A stretch of 16,331 bases of DNA from Candidatus Heimdallarchaeota archaeon (GCA_029882335.1 JAOUKW010000044.1:1-16331), one strand, 5' to 3'. Counted from the first letter of the stretch, positions 8,134 through 15,180 are shown. Notes: a model not told the origin generated them from the sequence alone. Translations and numbers: made by a program.

Positions 8134-9363
8134 TCAGAGTGAATTGACATCAATACCTAATTTTTGGCATTCTTCTTCAAATATTAATTTCATAGGATTT
8201 GTATTTTCAGTTTCAACCAGTTGTTTTATTTCTTTTAATAATACTATTATTTTTTCTTCATCATTAAAATAAATTAATCTAATCTTCTCAATTTTACAAT
8301 TTACAATTCCAAGAGAATAATTAAGCATTCTTGATTTTTCAATTCCCATATCTAATAGTTGTTCAATGTCTAGTGATAGTTCATCAAGTTCATCAAATAA
8401 ATTTAGATCAATCGACTCAGAAGAATAATAAATTAGATTGGCTAAAATTATATATGGAATTGATACAGCCCAACCATCTGATGTATTTGCCACATTAGTA
8501 AATACCGTAAGTAAGCTTTCAAGAGATTTTTGATATTTTTCAATTTTAAGATAAACAAGGGATACTTGTAATTGGTGAAAAATATAGTCATTGGATGTTT
8601 TGTTGGTGTTTAAATAAACTTCTGCTTTATAATGGTATTCAAGTGCTTTATGATATTCAGTCTTTTTATAATTAACCAATCCGAGGTGATCTAAGAAAAA
8701 GCTCATTCTAGGTTCATTGTTATACTCTTTAGCAATATTATATCCCATTAAGTAGTATTTTTCAGCTTCTTCATAATTTGCTAAATAATGATAATTAATA
8801 GTGGCTAAACTGTAATAAAATCGATCTAATAATTGTGGATCTGTAATTTCATGAGTGTTCATAACTTTTACTGCTTTATGGTAGAATTCAAGACCTTTTT
8901 CTAATTCTTGATTCATATGGTATATCACTCCTTTTGAATTGTAAGACTTAGCCAATCCGTGCCAATTTTCATGTGATTTTTGTATCGAAATAAGCTCATC
9001 TACTAGAATTTTTGCCTCATCTATTTTTTTTGCATGGTAGTGATTTTGTAATTTTGCTTCCATTAACTCCATGAGATATTGTACCTGTTCTCCAGTTTTA
9101 TATTTTTCAAGATATTCATCTAATAAATTATTAGCTTCATCAAATTTATTTTCAGCTTGATAGGTTGAGTTTAATTGAAGAATGAGTTTTATGAATGGTT
9201 TTGCGTTATATGGTTCATACTTGAATAAATTAATACTATCGAGTAGAAATTGCTGTGTTTGAAATTTTGCATCTCGATATGGGAATTGAATTATTCTATT
9301 AATTGCATCGTAGAGCATGGTGTATAAATTTTCTAGTGCTCTTTGATCAACATATGTACTCAT
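8134..9363 (-). CDS. TPR repeat protein
   Basis: A 409-residue, all-helical soluble protein. TPR-like helix pairs fall at about 64-91, 102-130, 138-171, 183-216, 224-255 and 264-297; the clearest are GVIYHMNQELEKGLEFYHKA, NYEEAEKYYLMGYNIAKE and VNYKKTEYHKALEYHYKAE. The C-terminal 110 residues are helical without a recognisable motif. There is no DNA-binding, kinase or membrane domain, so it is probably a scaffold or adaptor; partner unknown. The repeats are of the same broad kind as in the histidine kinase at the left edge, but the two are not close copies. The start lies at GTG 9366 or the adjoining ATG 9363; both sit about 24-27 bases below a strong BRE/TATA, fitting a leaderless mRNA, and I prefer the ATG. 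The NUDIX gene follows 33 bases downstream. Confidence 0.85.
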   Translation of the reverse strand: MSTYVDQRALENLYTMLYDAINRIIQFPYRDAKFQTQQFLLDSINLFKYEPYNAKPFIKLILQLNSTYQAENKFDEANNLLDEYLEKYKTGEQVQYLMELMEAKLQNHYHAKKIDEAKILVDELISIQKSHENWHGLAKSYNSKGVIYHMNQELEKGLEFYHKAVKVMNTHEITDPQLLDRFYYSLATINYHYLANYEEAEKYYLMGYNIAKEYNNEPRMSFFLDHLGLVNYKKTEYHKALEYHYKAEVYLNTNKTSNDYIFHQLQVSLVYLKIEKYQKSLESLLTVFTNVANTSDGWAVSIPYIILANLIYYSSESIDLNLFDELDELSLDIEQLLDMGIEKSRMLNYSLGIVNCKIEKIRLIYFNDEEKIIVLLKEIKQLVETENTNPMKLIFEEECQKLGIDVNSL

Positions 9364-9385
9364 CACCCTTTTATTGGCACAGCAG

Positions 9386-9400
9386 TATAATATCTTTTTC
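9386..9400 (-). promoter_or_regulatory. BRE/TATA promoter of the TPR gene
   Basis: The minus strand reads GAAAAAGATATTATA, a purine-rich BRE joined to a TATA box, centred about 26 bases before ATG 9363. It is nearly the same as the serS promoter. Confidence 0.5.
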
Positions 9401-9458
9401 TTAAACCAAAAGTAAAATTGTATTATTTGGAAAAACTACCATCTATAGAAAAATGATT

Positions 9459-9473
9459 AGATAAAGTTATTAT
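9459..9473 (+). promoter_or_regulatory. TATA-like box of ridA
   Basis: AGATAAAGTTATTAT, with the A/T core centred about 26 bases before ATG 9495. It faces away from the TPR promoter in the 131-base divergent gap. Moderate-to-weak match. Confidence 0.3.
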
Positions 9474-9494
9474 TGTCTTGTTAATAATTTATTT

Positions 9495-9872
9495 ATGATT
9501 GAATATATAACTACGCCAAATGCCCCTCTTCCAGGAGGACATTTCAGTCAAGGAACTGTTTTTGGAAGTGTTCTTTATACAGCTGGTCAAATAGGTCAAA
9601 CGATAGATAAAAAACTAGTGAATGAAAGTATAACTTCTGAAGTAAATCAAATTATGATCAATCTGAGTGAAGTAGCCAAGGCTGCAGGGACTGATCTACT
9701 AAATACCCTAAAAACAACAATATTCATTACAGATATTAGCTTTTTCAAAGAAGTAAATGAAGCATACAAAACTTATTTTCCAAATAATCCTCCTTCTAGA
9801 TCTACTGTAGTCGTGGCTAATTTAGCTGCTAACGCAAGAATTGAGATTGAAGCAATAATCGCCATAAAATGA
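9495..9872 (+). CDS. ridA: RidA family reactive-intermediate deaminase
   Basis: A 125-residue protein of usual length for the RidA/YjgF/UK114 family, trimeric cytoplasmic enzymes that hydrolyse reactive enamine/imine intermediates (such as 2-aminoacrylate from serine or threonine dehydratase) to 2-keto acids and ammonia. Family marks: PLPGGHFSQG (11-20), LYTAGQIG (27-34), the FITDISFFKEVNEAY stretch (77-91), PPSRSTV (99-105), and the C-terminal NARIEIEAIIA. Arg115 is the substrate-carboxylate-binding Arg and Glu119 the conserved Glu. It is the only plus-strand gene in the left two thirds of the window, alone between a divergent TPR gene and a convergent UDP-sugar dehydrogenase, so it is probably monocistronic. 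Start ATG 9495 has a TATA-like box at leaderless distance and no SD. Confidence 0.94.
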   Translation: MIEYITTPNAPLPGGHFSQGTVFGSVLYTAGQIGQTIDKKLVNESITSEVNQIMINLSEVAKAAGTDLLNTLKTTIFITDISFFKEVNEAYKTYFPNNPPSRSTVVVANLAANARIEIEAIIAIK

Positions 9873-9907
9873 ATTTGTGAATTGATTTACCATTAGTTTA
9901 TTAATCA

Positions 9908-11269
9908 TTAGAATTGATATTCATCTATTGGTCTTCCTAGACCAACATCAATGGGACGAAATTGAGTATAAGGAATAACTCCTCTAGTATCCACAATTGG
10001 CTGTGATGGTCTTAAGTTATTCATAATTTTTGTCCAATCAAAATAATTATGAGGGGTAATAATTACAACTACATCTGATTTGTTTAAAACGTAATCCAGG
10101 TCATTTGTGGTTAATAGAGGGTTTGATTCAATTATATCGTCACATATCAGAATATTTGCGCCTAGTTTCTTTAAACTATTAATAATAGGAATTGCAGGAG
10201 AATTACGAATATCCATTATGTTTGGTTTATATGAATATCCTAGAATACCAATCGTACTAGCTGTATATGATTTATTTACGCGATTTAAGGCTAATTGAAT
10301 AAGTTTGATGGTATGATCCGTCATTTGGCTATTTATTTGAGATGCTAAATCTATGAAATTAGTAGATGAATGATACTTTTTCGCTATGTAGGATAAGTAA
10401 TATGGATCTACTGGAATACAATGACCTCCTAGTCCCGGTCCTGGGTAATGAGCTAGAAATGCAAACGGTTTCGTTGCAGCCAAGTTTATAACCTCAAACA
10501 TGTCAATTTGCATCTTTTCTGATAATATGGCTAATTCATTTACTAAGGCAATATTTACCTGTCTAAAAATATTTTCGAATAATTTCGTCATTTCGGCAGC
10601 TCTGGGACTAGATGCTTTAACAATGGTTGTTCCAATTATCTCTTCATAAAAATATTTTATTAATTGATAACTATCATCTGAAGTAGTACCAAGTATTTTT
10701 GGTATATTGGTTAAATTAAAGGATTTATCTCCTGGAGATATTCTTTCTGGAGAAAAACACAGTTCATAATCTTGATGAAGAAGTAATCCTGCATCAACAA
10801 ATATTTGATTTACTTCTCCTTCTGTTGTGGTTGGATATGTGGTAGATTCGAGAACTACAATATGACTATCTTTCTTTGCTTTTATCTCCGAAGCAATCGA
10901 GGCTGCTACTTGAAAGATGTACTGTAAATTAGGAAATCCTGCATTATCTACAGGAGTGGGAACACAGATGATTGAAATGCTACTATTAGTTATCGCTTCT
11001 TTTACATTATTTGTGAAAACTACTCCATTAGTAATTGCATGAGATAACTCTTCATTAGAAATATCATCTATATATGATTTGGCAGACTTTAATAATTGTA
11101 ATTTTGAATCACTGATTTCTATCCCATAAATTAAATTTTTCAATGTTTCAGATGCATTTACCGCGATTGGTAGACCCACATAACCCATACCAAAAATAGA
11201 AACACCTATCTCTTTAGAAATTAACTTATCTAATAACTTTAATTGCCAATTCACTATTTGAATATTCAT
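9908..11269 (-). CDS. Nucleotide-sugar 6-dehydrogenase (UDP-GlcNAc/UDP-ManNAc type)
   Basis: A 453-residue NAD-dependent enzyme that oxidises C6 of a UDP-hexose twice to the uronate. The N-terminal Rossmann fold has GMGYVGLP (27-34) with the acidic NAD-ribose residue near 51; ICVPTPVD (101-108) and ESTTYP (141-146) follow. The central domain has FSPERISPGD (172-181), Lys229 in MTKLFEN, and the catalytic Cys284 in GPGLGGHCIPVDPYYL. The C-terminal UDP-binding domain begins at GYSYKPNIMDIRNSP and includes DVVVIITPHNYFDW. GLGGHCIPVDP with P-Y-Y-L resembles WbpA/TviB/WecC (UDP-N-acetylhexosamine) enzymes rather than plain UDP-glucose dehydrogenases. It follows a glycosyltransferase gene by 86 bases on the same strand; the two likely feed a uronic-acid-containing surface glycan or N-glycan. 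ATG 11269 has only a weak A/T box upstream. Confidence 0.93.
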   Translation of the reverse strand: MNIQIVNWQLKLLDKLISKEIGVSIFGMGYVGLPIAVNASETLKNLIYGIEISDSKLQLLKSAKSYIDDISNEELSHAITNGVVFTNNVKEAITNSSISIICVPTPVDNAGFPNLQYIFQVAASIASEIKAKKDSHIVVLESTTYPTTTEGEVNQIFVDAGLLLHQDYELCFSPERISPGDKSFNLTNIPKILGTTSDDSYQLIKYFYEEIIGTTIVKASSPRAAEMTKLFENIFRQVNIALVNELAILSEKMQIDMFEVINLAATKPFAFLAHYPGPGLGGHCIPVDPYYLSYIAKKYHSSTNFIDLASQINSQMTDHTIKLIQLALNRVNKSYTASTIGILGYSYKPNIMDIRNSPAIPIINSLKKLGANILICDDIIESNPLLTTNDLDYVLNKSDVVVIITPHNYFDWTKIMNNLRPSQPIVDTRGVIPYTQFRPIDVGLGRPIDEYQF

Positions 11270-11355
11270 GAATTGCTATTTTAAAATTCTTAATTTAACC
11301 GGATTGTTTGTAGTATTTTATCTAGTATTATCTGTAGTTCTCTTCTAAATCCAAT

Positions 11356-12219
11356 TTATTTTCTGAGAAATAACCTTTTAATTCTTGAACGTTGATAATT
11401 TTTAATAAACGATCTTAAATCTTTATTATACTTTTCAGGTCTACCAAAAATATACCCCAGTAGCATTTTCCAAAAAGCAGGAAATCTTTTATGTTTTAAG
11501 AAGATTTGTTTGAAACATCTAGCAATAGCAAATGGAATGAAGTAGCCATATGCTTTCATTGCCTCTCCATAAGCCCAATAATCAGTGCTGGCTCCAGTTG
11601 GTCTTAAAGGATAATATTCGACATCAGAGAAGGCTTTTGTTTTGAAACCTTGCATTTGAGCCATATAAATTGGATATGCTTCCCATCCTTGAAGAAGTGG
11701 ATACTTCCCACCGATTTGAAGCCAGTATTGATATCTCATCATTCTTCCCCCTCCTGGCAACATGAAGCCCGAAAACTTATATGCATGTTCACCCACCATG
11801 ATCCCACAAGCAGCCATAAGAAGAGGATCTTCTTCAAATTTATCAACTAATTGCTCTAAATATGTATTACTCAGTTGTAAATCTGCTCCTAAAAATAGTA
11901 TGTAATCAAGGCTTTCTAGGTGGTTATATTTTTCTGCAGGAATAATACTATCATTCCAAACTTCACTCATTCCGATTCTACCGACTATCCGATCTTTCCG
12001 TTTTTCTCTATTATTTATTTCTACTTCAGAATATACTTCAGCTATATCCTTAGTTTTATCCGTTGATCCATCATTTGCAATAATGATTTTAACTGGCTTT
12101 ATCGTTTGATTAATTAATGAATCGATTACTGTACCCAGTGTTTCCTCTTCATTTCTGGCAGGAAAGCTGATAACAATTCTGGGAGATTTTTTCATATATG
12201 TCAAATAATCTCTATCCAT
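11356..12219 (-). CDS. Family 2 glycosyltransferase
   Basis: A 287-residue GT-A fold transferase. RIVISFPARNEEETLGTVID (14-33) is the classical GT2 N-terminus, IIANDGSTDKT (46-56) holds the nucleotide-binding Asp50, and ILFLGADLQL (107-116) supplies the metal-binding acidic residue at Asp113. The middle (HAYKFSGFMLPGGGRM, GWEAYPIYMAQMQGFKTKAF) matches the acceptor region of archaeal GT2s. The C-terminus is basic and amphipathic (KRFPAFWKMLLGYIF, then a run rich in Arg/Lys) with no clear transmembrane helix, so it probably works at the inner membrane face on lipid-linked sugar. The downstream UDP-sugar dehydrogenase could provide its donor. ATG 12219 is the longest start; ATG 12195 (Met9) is an equally good or better choice, because the A/T box at 12221-12228 lies about 29 bases above it. 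Confidence 0.9.
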   Translation of the reverse strand: MDRDYLTYMKKSPRIVISFPARNEEETLGTVIDSLINQTIKPVKIIIANDGSTDKTKDIAEVYSEVEINNREKRKDRIVGRIGMSEVWNDSIIPAEKYNHLESLDYILFLGADLQLSNTYLEQLVDKFEEDPLLMAACGIMVGEHAYKFSGFMLPGGGRMMRYQYWLQIGGKYPLLQGWEAYPIYMAQMQGFKTKAFSDVEYYPLRPTGASTDYWAYGEAMKAYGYFIPFAIARCFKQIFLKHKRFPAFWKMLLGYIFGRPEKYNKDLRSFIKNYQRSRIKRLFLRK

Positions 12220-12285
12220 TTAATTATTTTTTTCTCTATCAGGTAAGATACGTTGTTTTAGGTAAAATCATTTTGAATTAATATT

Positions 12286-12370
12286 ATGATCTTTTTTGTA
12301 CTTACAATTGATTGTACTACCCGTTCTGCCGTTTCTCTGCCAGTCGTCATTATACTACGTATGACCTGTT
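12286..12370 (-). repeat. Inverted-repeat copy A, possible transposase-tail debris
   Basis: The minus-strand sequence from 12341 down to 12286 matches 15004-15062 on the plus strand: 50 of 56 bases identical plus one 3-base gap. It includes an almost palindromic TACAATCAATTGTA and ends in GATCAT. Weaker similarity (GGTCA and spaced matches) extends to about 12370. It sits in the 265-base gap between the glycosyltransferase and the ANT-like gene. The frame across it is open and reads TTGRETAERVVQSIVSTKK. The 74-residue frame containing it (12258-12482) is not convincing as a gene: most of it is low-complexity Ile/Leu/Asn sequence. It could be a remnant transposase C-terminus or a mobile-element end. 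Confidence 0.6.
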
Positions 12371-12451
12371 TTTTAAAGAAATAACTTTTATTATTGGTAC
12401 TTAATGAGATGAAAATTAAAATTATCAAATTAAAATTTATCTTCACTAATA

Positions 12452-12461
12452 AAATATTATA
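12452..12461 (+). promoter_or_regulatory. TATA-like box of the ANT-like gene
   Basis: AAATATTATA is centred about 27 bases before GTG 12485, supporting the GTG as a leaderless start. A CAGGAGAT stretch ends about 12 bases before the GTG and might act as a distant ribosome binding site if the mRNA has a leader. Confidence 0.35.
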
Positions 12462-12484
12462 TCTCAGGAGATAAATTATCATTT

Positions 12485-13072
12485 GTGAGTATCTTTCAGA
12501 GATTACATTACATTAAAGACATGATGGATGGATTTTCTAAACCTTGGTACTTTGCTGCTGGATGGGCGATAGATCTATATTTAAACAAAAACACTCGAAA
12601 TCACGATGACGTAGAATTGGCAATTTACAGAGAAGATCAACAAGAAATTCATGAATTACTAGGAAAACATTGGAGAATGGAGGTAATAAAAGATAGAAAA
12701 CAATACTTATGGCAGAAAGATGATTATATCGGATTACCACATCATCAAATCCATGTGAAAAATCCTCAAACAAAAATAATATTGTTTGATATTTTTCTTC
12801 TTGATAATGATAAATCAAATTGGATTTTCAGAAGGAATAAAAAAATTACCATGGATATAGAAAAAATATATAGACTCAATAGTGAAAATTTACCATATTT
12901 AACACCAGAGATTAATTTATTGTTTAAAGCCAAAGAAATGAGAGAGAAAGATATCCATGACTTTAATCAAACTTTAGGTTATCTTGGCAATGAGGAAAAA
13001 TCTTGGTTACTAGATGCATTAAGAATTGAGTATCCCGGATCTGCTTGGATTAAGCAAATTGAAGAAATTTAG
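12485..13072 (+). CDS. Aminoglycoside nucleotidyltransferase ANT(2'')-like protein
   Basis: A 195-residue nucleotidyltransferase-fold protein of the group that includes ANT(2'')-Ia and LinA-type lincosamide transferases. Signature: WYFAAGWAIDLYLNKNTRNH (21-40), then DDVELAIYREDQ (41-52). The metal-binding carboxylates are Asp42 and Glu44 (Asp in ANT(2'')-Ia, often Glu in relatives), and Asp102 in LFDIFLLD is the likely third. The second half has the usual LTPEINLLFKAKEMREKD helix and a closing SAWIKQIEE helix. The family transfers AMP to a hydroxyl of an antibiotic; most chromosomal homologues in environmental microbes have unknown substrates, so resistance should not be assumed. GTG 12485 is chosen from the open frame and the upstream TATA-like box. 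It is convergent with the homocysteine methyltransferase gene 38 bases away. Confidence 0.82.
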   Translation: MSIFQRLHYIKDMMDGFSKPWYFAAGWAIDLYLNKNTRNHDDVELAIYREDQQEIHELLGKHWRMEVIKDRKQYLWQKDDYIGLPHHQIHVKNPQTKIILFDIFLLDNDKSNWIFRRNKKITMDIEKIYRLNSENLPYLTPEINLLFKAKEMREKDIHDFNQTLGYLGNEEKSWLLDALRIEYPGSAWIKQIEEI

Positions 13073-13110
13073 GGTAAACCAGCAATAACATTGGATCGAT
13101 ATAATTTTCT

Positions 13111-13953
13111 TTAATTCATTTTTGTATCAATGATCTTTCTTATTAGTTTGGTTTCTTCAGGTGTCGCACCACAACAAGTTCCTAATACCTTGGGTTTTAA
13201 TTCTATCCAATAGTTTAGTACTTCATTAAAAGTCTCAGGAATAACAGCAGCTGTCCATCCCTTGATGGGATCTTGTTTACCAAAATTTGGATATACCCCC
13301 CAATTATTAACATTTTTATTTGAAAATATTTCAACTACCTTTTTCGAACCCTGTAAAGAGGTACAATTTACCATTAAGACATCTACTTTATCTTGGAAAT
13401 AATTAATAACATCATCCCAACTATCTTTACCTAAAATTTGTCCAAATGAATCACAAGTAAAACCTAACCAAATGGGAATATCATATTCACTGGCTGCAGT
13501 ATAAGCAAATTTAGCTTCTCGCATACTATTCATAGTTTCAATTAGAAAAAGATCAACATTTGCATCTATCAGATTTTTTGTGGTTATGTTATGTTCCTGT
13601 TTGAGGATTTCATCAGAGGGTACAAGGTCTGGTAAGTAGCAATCTTCTATAGGTGCAATAGAACCAGCAACTTTGGCTTTTGGATTGACTTCAAATTTTG
13701 CTTCTTTTGCAAGCATTACTGCAAGTTCCACAATTTCCTTTGAATTAAAATAACCTGCCTTTCTTAAAGTTGTATCTTGAGTTCTAAATGTATTAGTAGT
13801 TATTACATCTGCTCCTGCTTCAAGATATTCTAGATGTATTTGTTTTATTAAATGAGGTTGTTCTACTAATGCTTTTGCTGACCATAGAGGTAAGGACGTA
13901 TCACCACCAAGTCTATGTATTTCTGATCCCATTGGTCCATCAAGTAATATCAT
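13111..13953 (-). CDS. Homocysteine S-methyltransferase family protein
   Basis: A 280-residue TIM-barrel zinc enzyme that moves a methyl group to homocysteine (methionine synthesis or repair). N-terminal LLDGPMGSEIHRLG (3-16), TTNTFRTQ (52-59), AGSIAPIEDCY (96-106), ETMNSMREA (139-147) and GFTCDSFG (164-171) are family marks. Zinc ligands are Cys197 in VNCTSL and the pair Cys260-Cys261 in GTCCGATPEE. The length fits stand-alone MmuM/HMT proteins that use S-methylmethionine or S-adenosylmethionine as donor; there is no cobalamin or folate module. No SD precedes ATG 13953, but a TATA-like box does at leaderless distance. It is divergent from the response regulator gene and convergent with the ANT-like gene. 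Donor specificity is not decidable here. Confidence 0.92.
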   Translation of the reverse strand: MILLDGPMGSEIHRLGGDTSLPLWSAKALVEQPHLIKQIHLEYLEAGADVITTNTFRTQDTTLRKAGYFNSKEIVELAVMLAKEAKFEVNPKAKVAGSIAPIEDCYLPDLVPSDEILKQEHNITTKNLIDANVDLFLIETMNSMREAKFAYTAASEYDIPIWLGFTCDSFGQILGKDSWDDVINYFQDKVDVLMVNCTSLQGSKKVVEIFSNKNVNNWGVYPNFGKQDPIKGWTAAVIPETFNEVLNYWIELKPKVLGTCCGATPEETKLIRKIIDTKMN

Positions 13954-13975
13954 TATGGATGATTATTAATTTTCT

Positions 13976-13985
13976 TAATAATAAA
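13976..13985 (-). promoter_or_regulatory. TATA-like box of the homocysteine methyltransferase gene
   Basis: TTTATTATTA on the minus strand, centred about 27 bases before ATG 13953. The surrounding sequence is so A/T-rich that only the spacing lends weight. Confidence 0.3.
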
Positions 13986-14182
13986 TTAAACTTCTTGGGT
14001 GTAAAAATATACCAAAAATTTTCTTTATCATTATTAAGGTGGAATTCAAACTCTATTTAAGATAAAATAGCATAATTCTTTTAGATAAAGATAATATTTT
14101 TGATAGAATTAATATTTTTATTATAGATTAATTAATTGTTATATTAAACCTAATTGTTAGCTTTTTTGTTAATTACATTCCA

Positions 14183-14220
14183 AATAATTTTAATTCAGAA
14201 CTCTTGATTTCAAGGTAGGT
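14183..14220 (+). promoter_or_regulatory. Promoter and ribosome binding site of the response regulator gene
   Basis: AATAATTTTAA (14183-14193) would set the mRNA start near 14214, giving a leader of about 13 bases that contains AAGGTAGGT (14212-14220), an SD-like motif at proper distance from ATG 14227. This gene thus appears leadered, unlike several neighbours. Confidence 0.35.
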
Positions 14221-14226
14221 AATTGT

Positions 14227-14637
14227 ATGTCTGGGGAATCATATTTGAATTATGAATTTGAGATATTATTTGCGGATGATCAAAAATTCATGTTAAAAAA
14301 TCTAGAAAGGTATTTTAAAAAATTTGTCAAAGTAGCTTTGGCAACTACTGTAGATGAAGCAAAGAAAATACTAGAAACAAAGAAAATAGCCGTAATCATT
14401 TCAGATCATCAAATGGCAGATGGTCATGGAATAGAAGCTTTAGAATTCATATTAGATCGATTTCCGCAGATCCGAAGAATAATCTTGACTGCTGATAGAC
14501 ATGAAGAAACGGTGATGGAATTAATTTCAAAGAAGTTAGCTCAGGCAATTGTTTACAAACCACTGGTAAAAGAACAACTTGAAGTAGTCGTAAGAAATCA
14601 GGTAAACGAATTTATTGAAGAAACAAAATCAATATGA
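14227..14637 (+). CDS. Single-domain response regulator (CheY-like)
   Basis: A 136-residue receiver with no output domain. The acidic pair is Asp17-Asp18 in LFADDQ, the phospho-acceptor Asp60 in VIISDHQMADGHG, the switch Thr88 in IILTAD, and the conserved Lys111 in YKPL; all key residues are present, so it should be phosphorylated. A short helical tail (about 120-136) follows. The DHQMADGHG loop resembles receivers usually fused to HD-GYP or kinase outputs. It acts in the cytoplasm, perhaps relaying phosphate or binding a partner directly. No kinase gene adjoins it; the TPR histidine kinase at 1-2301 is the only one visible and is 12 kb away. Downstream lies a gene-free stretch with mobile-element-like debris. 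Confidence 0.93.
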   Translation: MSGESYLNYEFEILFADDQKFMLKNLERYFKKFVKVALATTVDEAKKILETKKIAVIISDHQMADGHGIEALEFILDRFPQIRRIILTADRHEETVMELISKKLAQAIVYKPLVKEQLEVVVRNQVNEFIEETKSI

Positions 14638-14713
14638 CTATGAATGTTTTTACAATATGCAAAATTGAATTACATATGGGATAAGTACTTAATATACTAA
14701 AACAAATATATTA

Positions 14714-14754
14714 CCTAGTCTAGTTAGAGATAAATCTTTACTAGAAGGACTAGG
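14714..14754 (+). repeat. Imperfect hairpin CCTAGTC...GACTAGG
   Basis: The outer arms CCTAGTC (14714-14720) and GACTAGG (14748-14754) are perfect complements; an inner TAGT (14721-14724) can pair with ACTA (14740-14743), leaving a GAAG bulge on one side. It opens the GC-raised island and could be a terminator for the response regulator gene or part of an RNA or element end. Confidence 0.5.
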
Positions 14755-14810
14755 TCGCCATCTACTTGTAGAACGATCGAAGGCTCAAAAACAATCAGTG
14801 AGAAGTCCTA

Positions 14811-14825
14811 TTCTCCTCAGGAGAA
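14811..14825 (+). repeat. Tight hairpin TTCTCC-TCA-GGAGAA
   Basis: A six-base-pair perfect stem with a three-base loop, preceded by GAAGTCCTA. The arrangement is typical of subterminal hairpins near IS200/IS605 right ends, and lies inside the TnpB-tail-like frame. Confidence 0.5.
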
Positions 14826-14972
14826 ACATAAGTTAGCAAATAAATATCAATGATTTCTTTGCGAATGATCTACTAATGGAAAAAAACACATAAAACCCGA
14901 CTTTAATGAAACCTCAAGGGAAGAGAAGCGGTAAGAATCCACATAATGAATTCTCTGCTGCTTCTTATGATC

Positions 14973-15062
14973 TACGGGTCAAACCAGAAATCTGGCAACG
15001 GCAGGCAGAGAAAGGGCAGAACGTGTGTATGTACAATTAATTGTAAGTACAAATTAGATCAT
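14973..15062 (+). repeat. Inverted-repeat copy B, possible transposase-tail debris
   Basis: Partner of copy A (12286-12370) in the opposite orientation; the core is 15004-15062. It contains the perfect 14-base palindrome TACAATTAATTGTA (15032-15045) and ends in GATCAT. Just before the core is a small hairpin, CCAGA-AA-TCTGG (14984-14995). The frame from 14971 to TAG 15055 reads TRNLATAGRERAERVYVQLI then VSTN, aligned codon for codon with the peptide of copy A; the 3-base gap is a whole codon. This suggests that both once encoded the same protein end. Confidence 0.6.
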
Positions 15063-15180
15063 CAGCCTAAAAATTAAGTGAAATAATTCAATTAGAATTA
15101 ATTTTGAAATAGCTATAACCGTTAACTTTTGGTATAATTTTTAGAATTGTGAGATTTTATTTTTGTGAATTTCTACAAAA

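Larger units (their letters stand above)
14693..14836 (+). pseudogene. Possible C-terminal remnant of a TnpB (IS200/IS605) protein
   Basis: This short open frame has no start codon of its own and ends at TAG 14834-14836. It contains KTNILPS, then GLGRHLLVERSKAQKQSVRS and PILLRRNIS. Basic tails of this shape (NIL..., then V-E-R, K-Q, R/G-S-P before the stop) are common at the ends of TnpB proteins, just after the zinc ribbon. The bases under the RSP codons, GAAGTCC followed by a tight TTCTCC-TCA-GGAGAA hairpin, also look like the right end of such elements, where TnpB guide RNA is encoded. No zinc ribbon, RuvC motif or TnpA is present, so any element is dead and mostly lost. Identification is by resemblance only. 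Confidence 0.35.
14638..15180. other. Gene-free 543-base stretch with GC-raised island
   Basis: No intact gene is visible. The middle (about 14740-15030) is clearly less A/T-rich than the flanks and holds several short inverted repeats, a TnpB-tail-like open frame and repeat copy B, listed separately. The final 115 bases (15065-15180) are A/T-rich with nothing recognisable. The raised GC and foldable segments could mean a structured RNA, an element remnant, or both. Confidence 0.6.

Noticed and set aside
12258..12482. 74-residue minus-strand frame as an intact gene
   Set aside because: Its N-terminal half is low-complexity Ile/Leu/Asn/Lys sequence over an A/T-rich intergenic region and the promoter of the ANT-like gene. 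Only the segment matching repeat copy A is of interest, and it is listed as a repeat.
12537..12818. Minus-strand 93-residue frame
   Set aside because: Antisense shadow of the ANT-like gene; no start signals and no recognisable motif.
14740..15062. RNase P RNA or SRP RNA
   Set aside because: GAGAAGTCC and ACCCGACTT faintly recall RNase P conserved blocks, but the pairing between them and the other conserved blocks are missing. No SRP domain IV motif is present.
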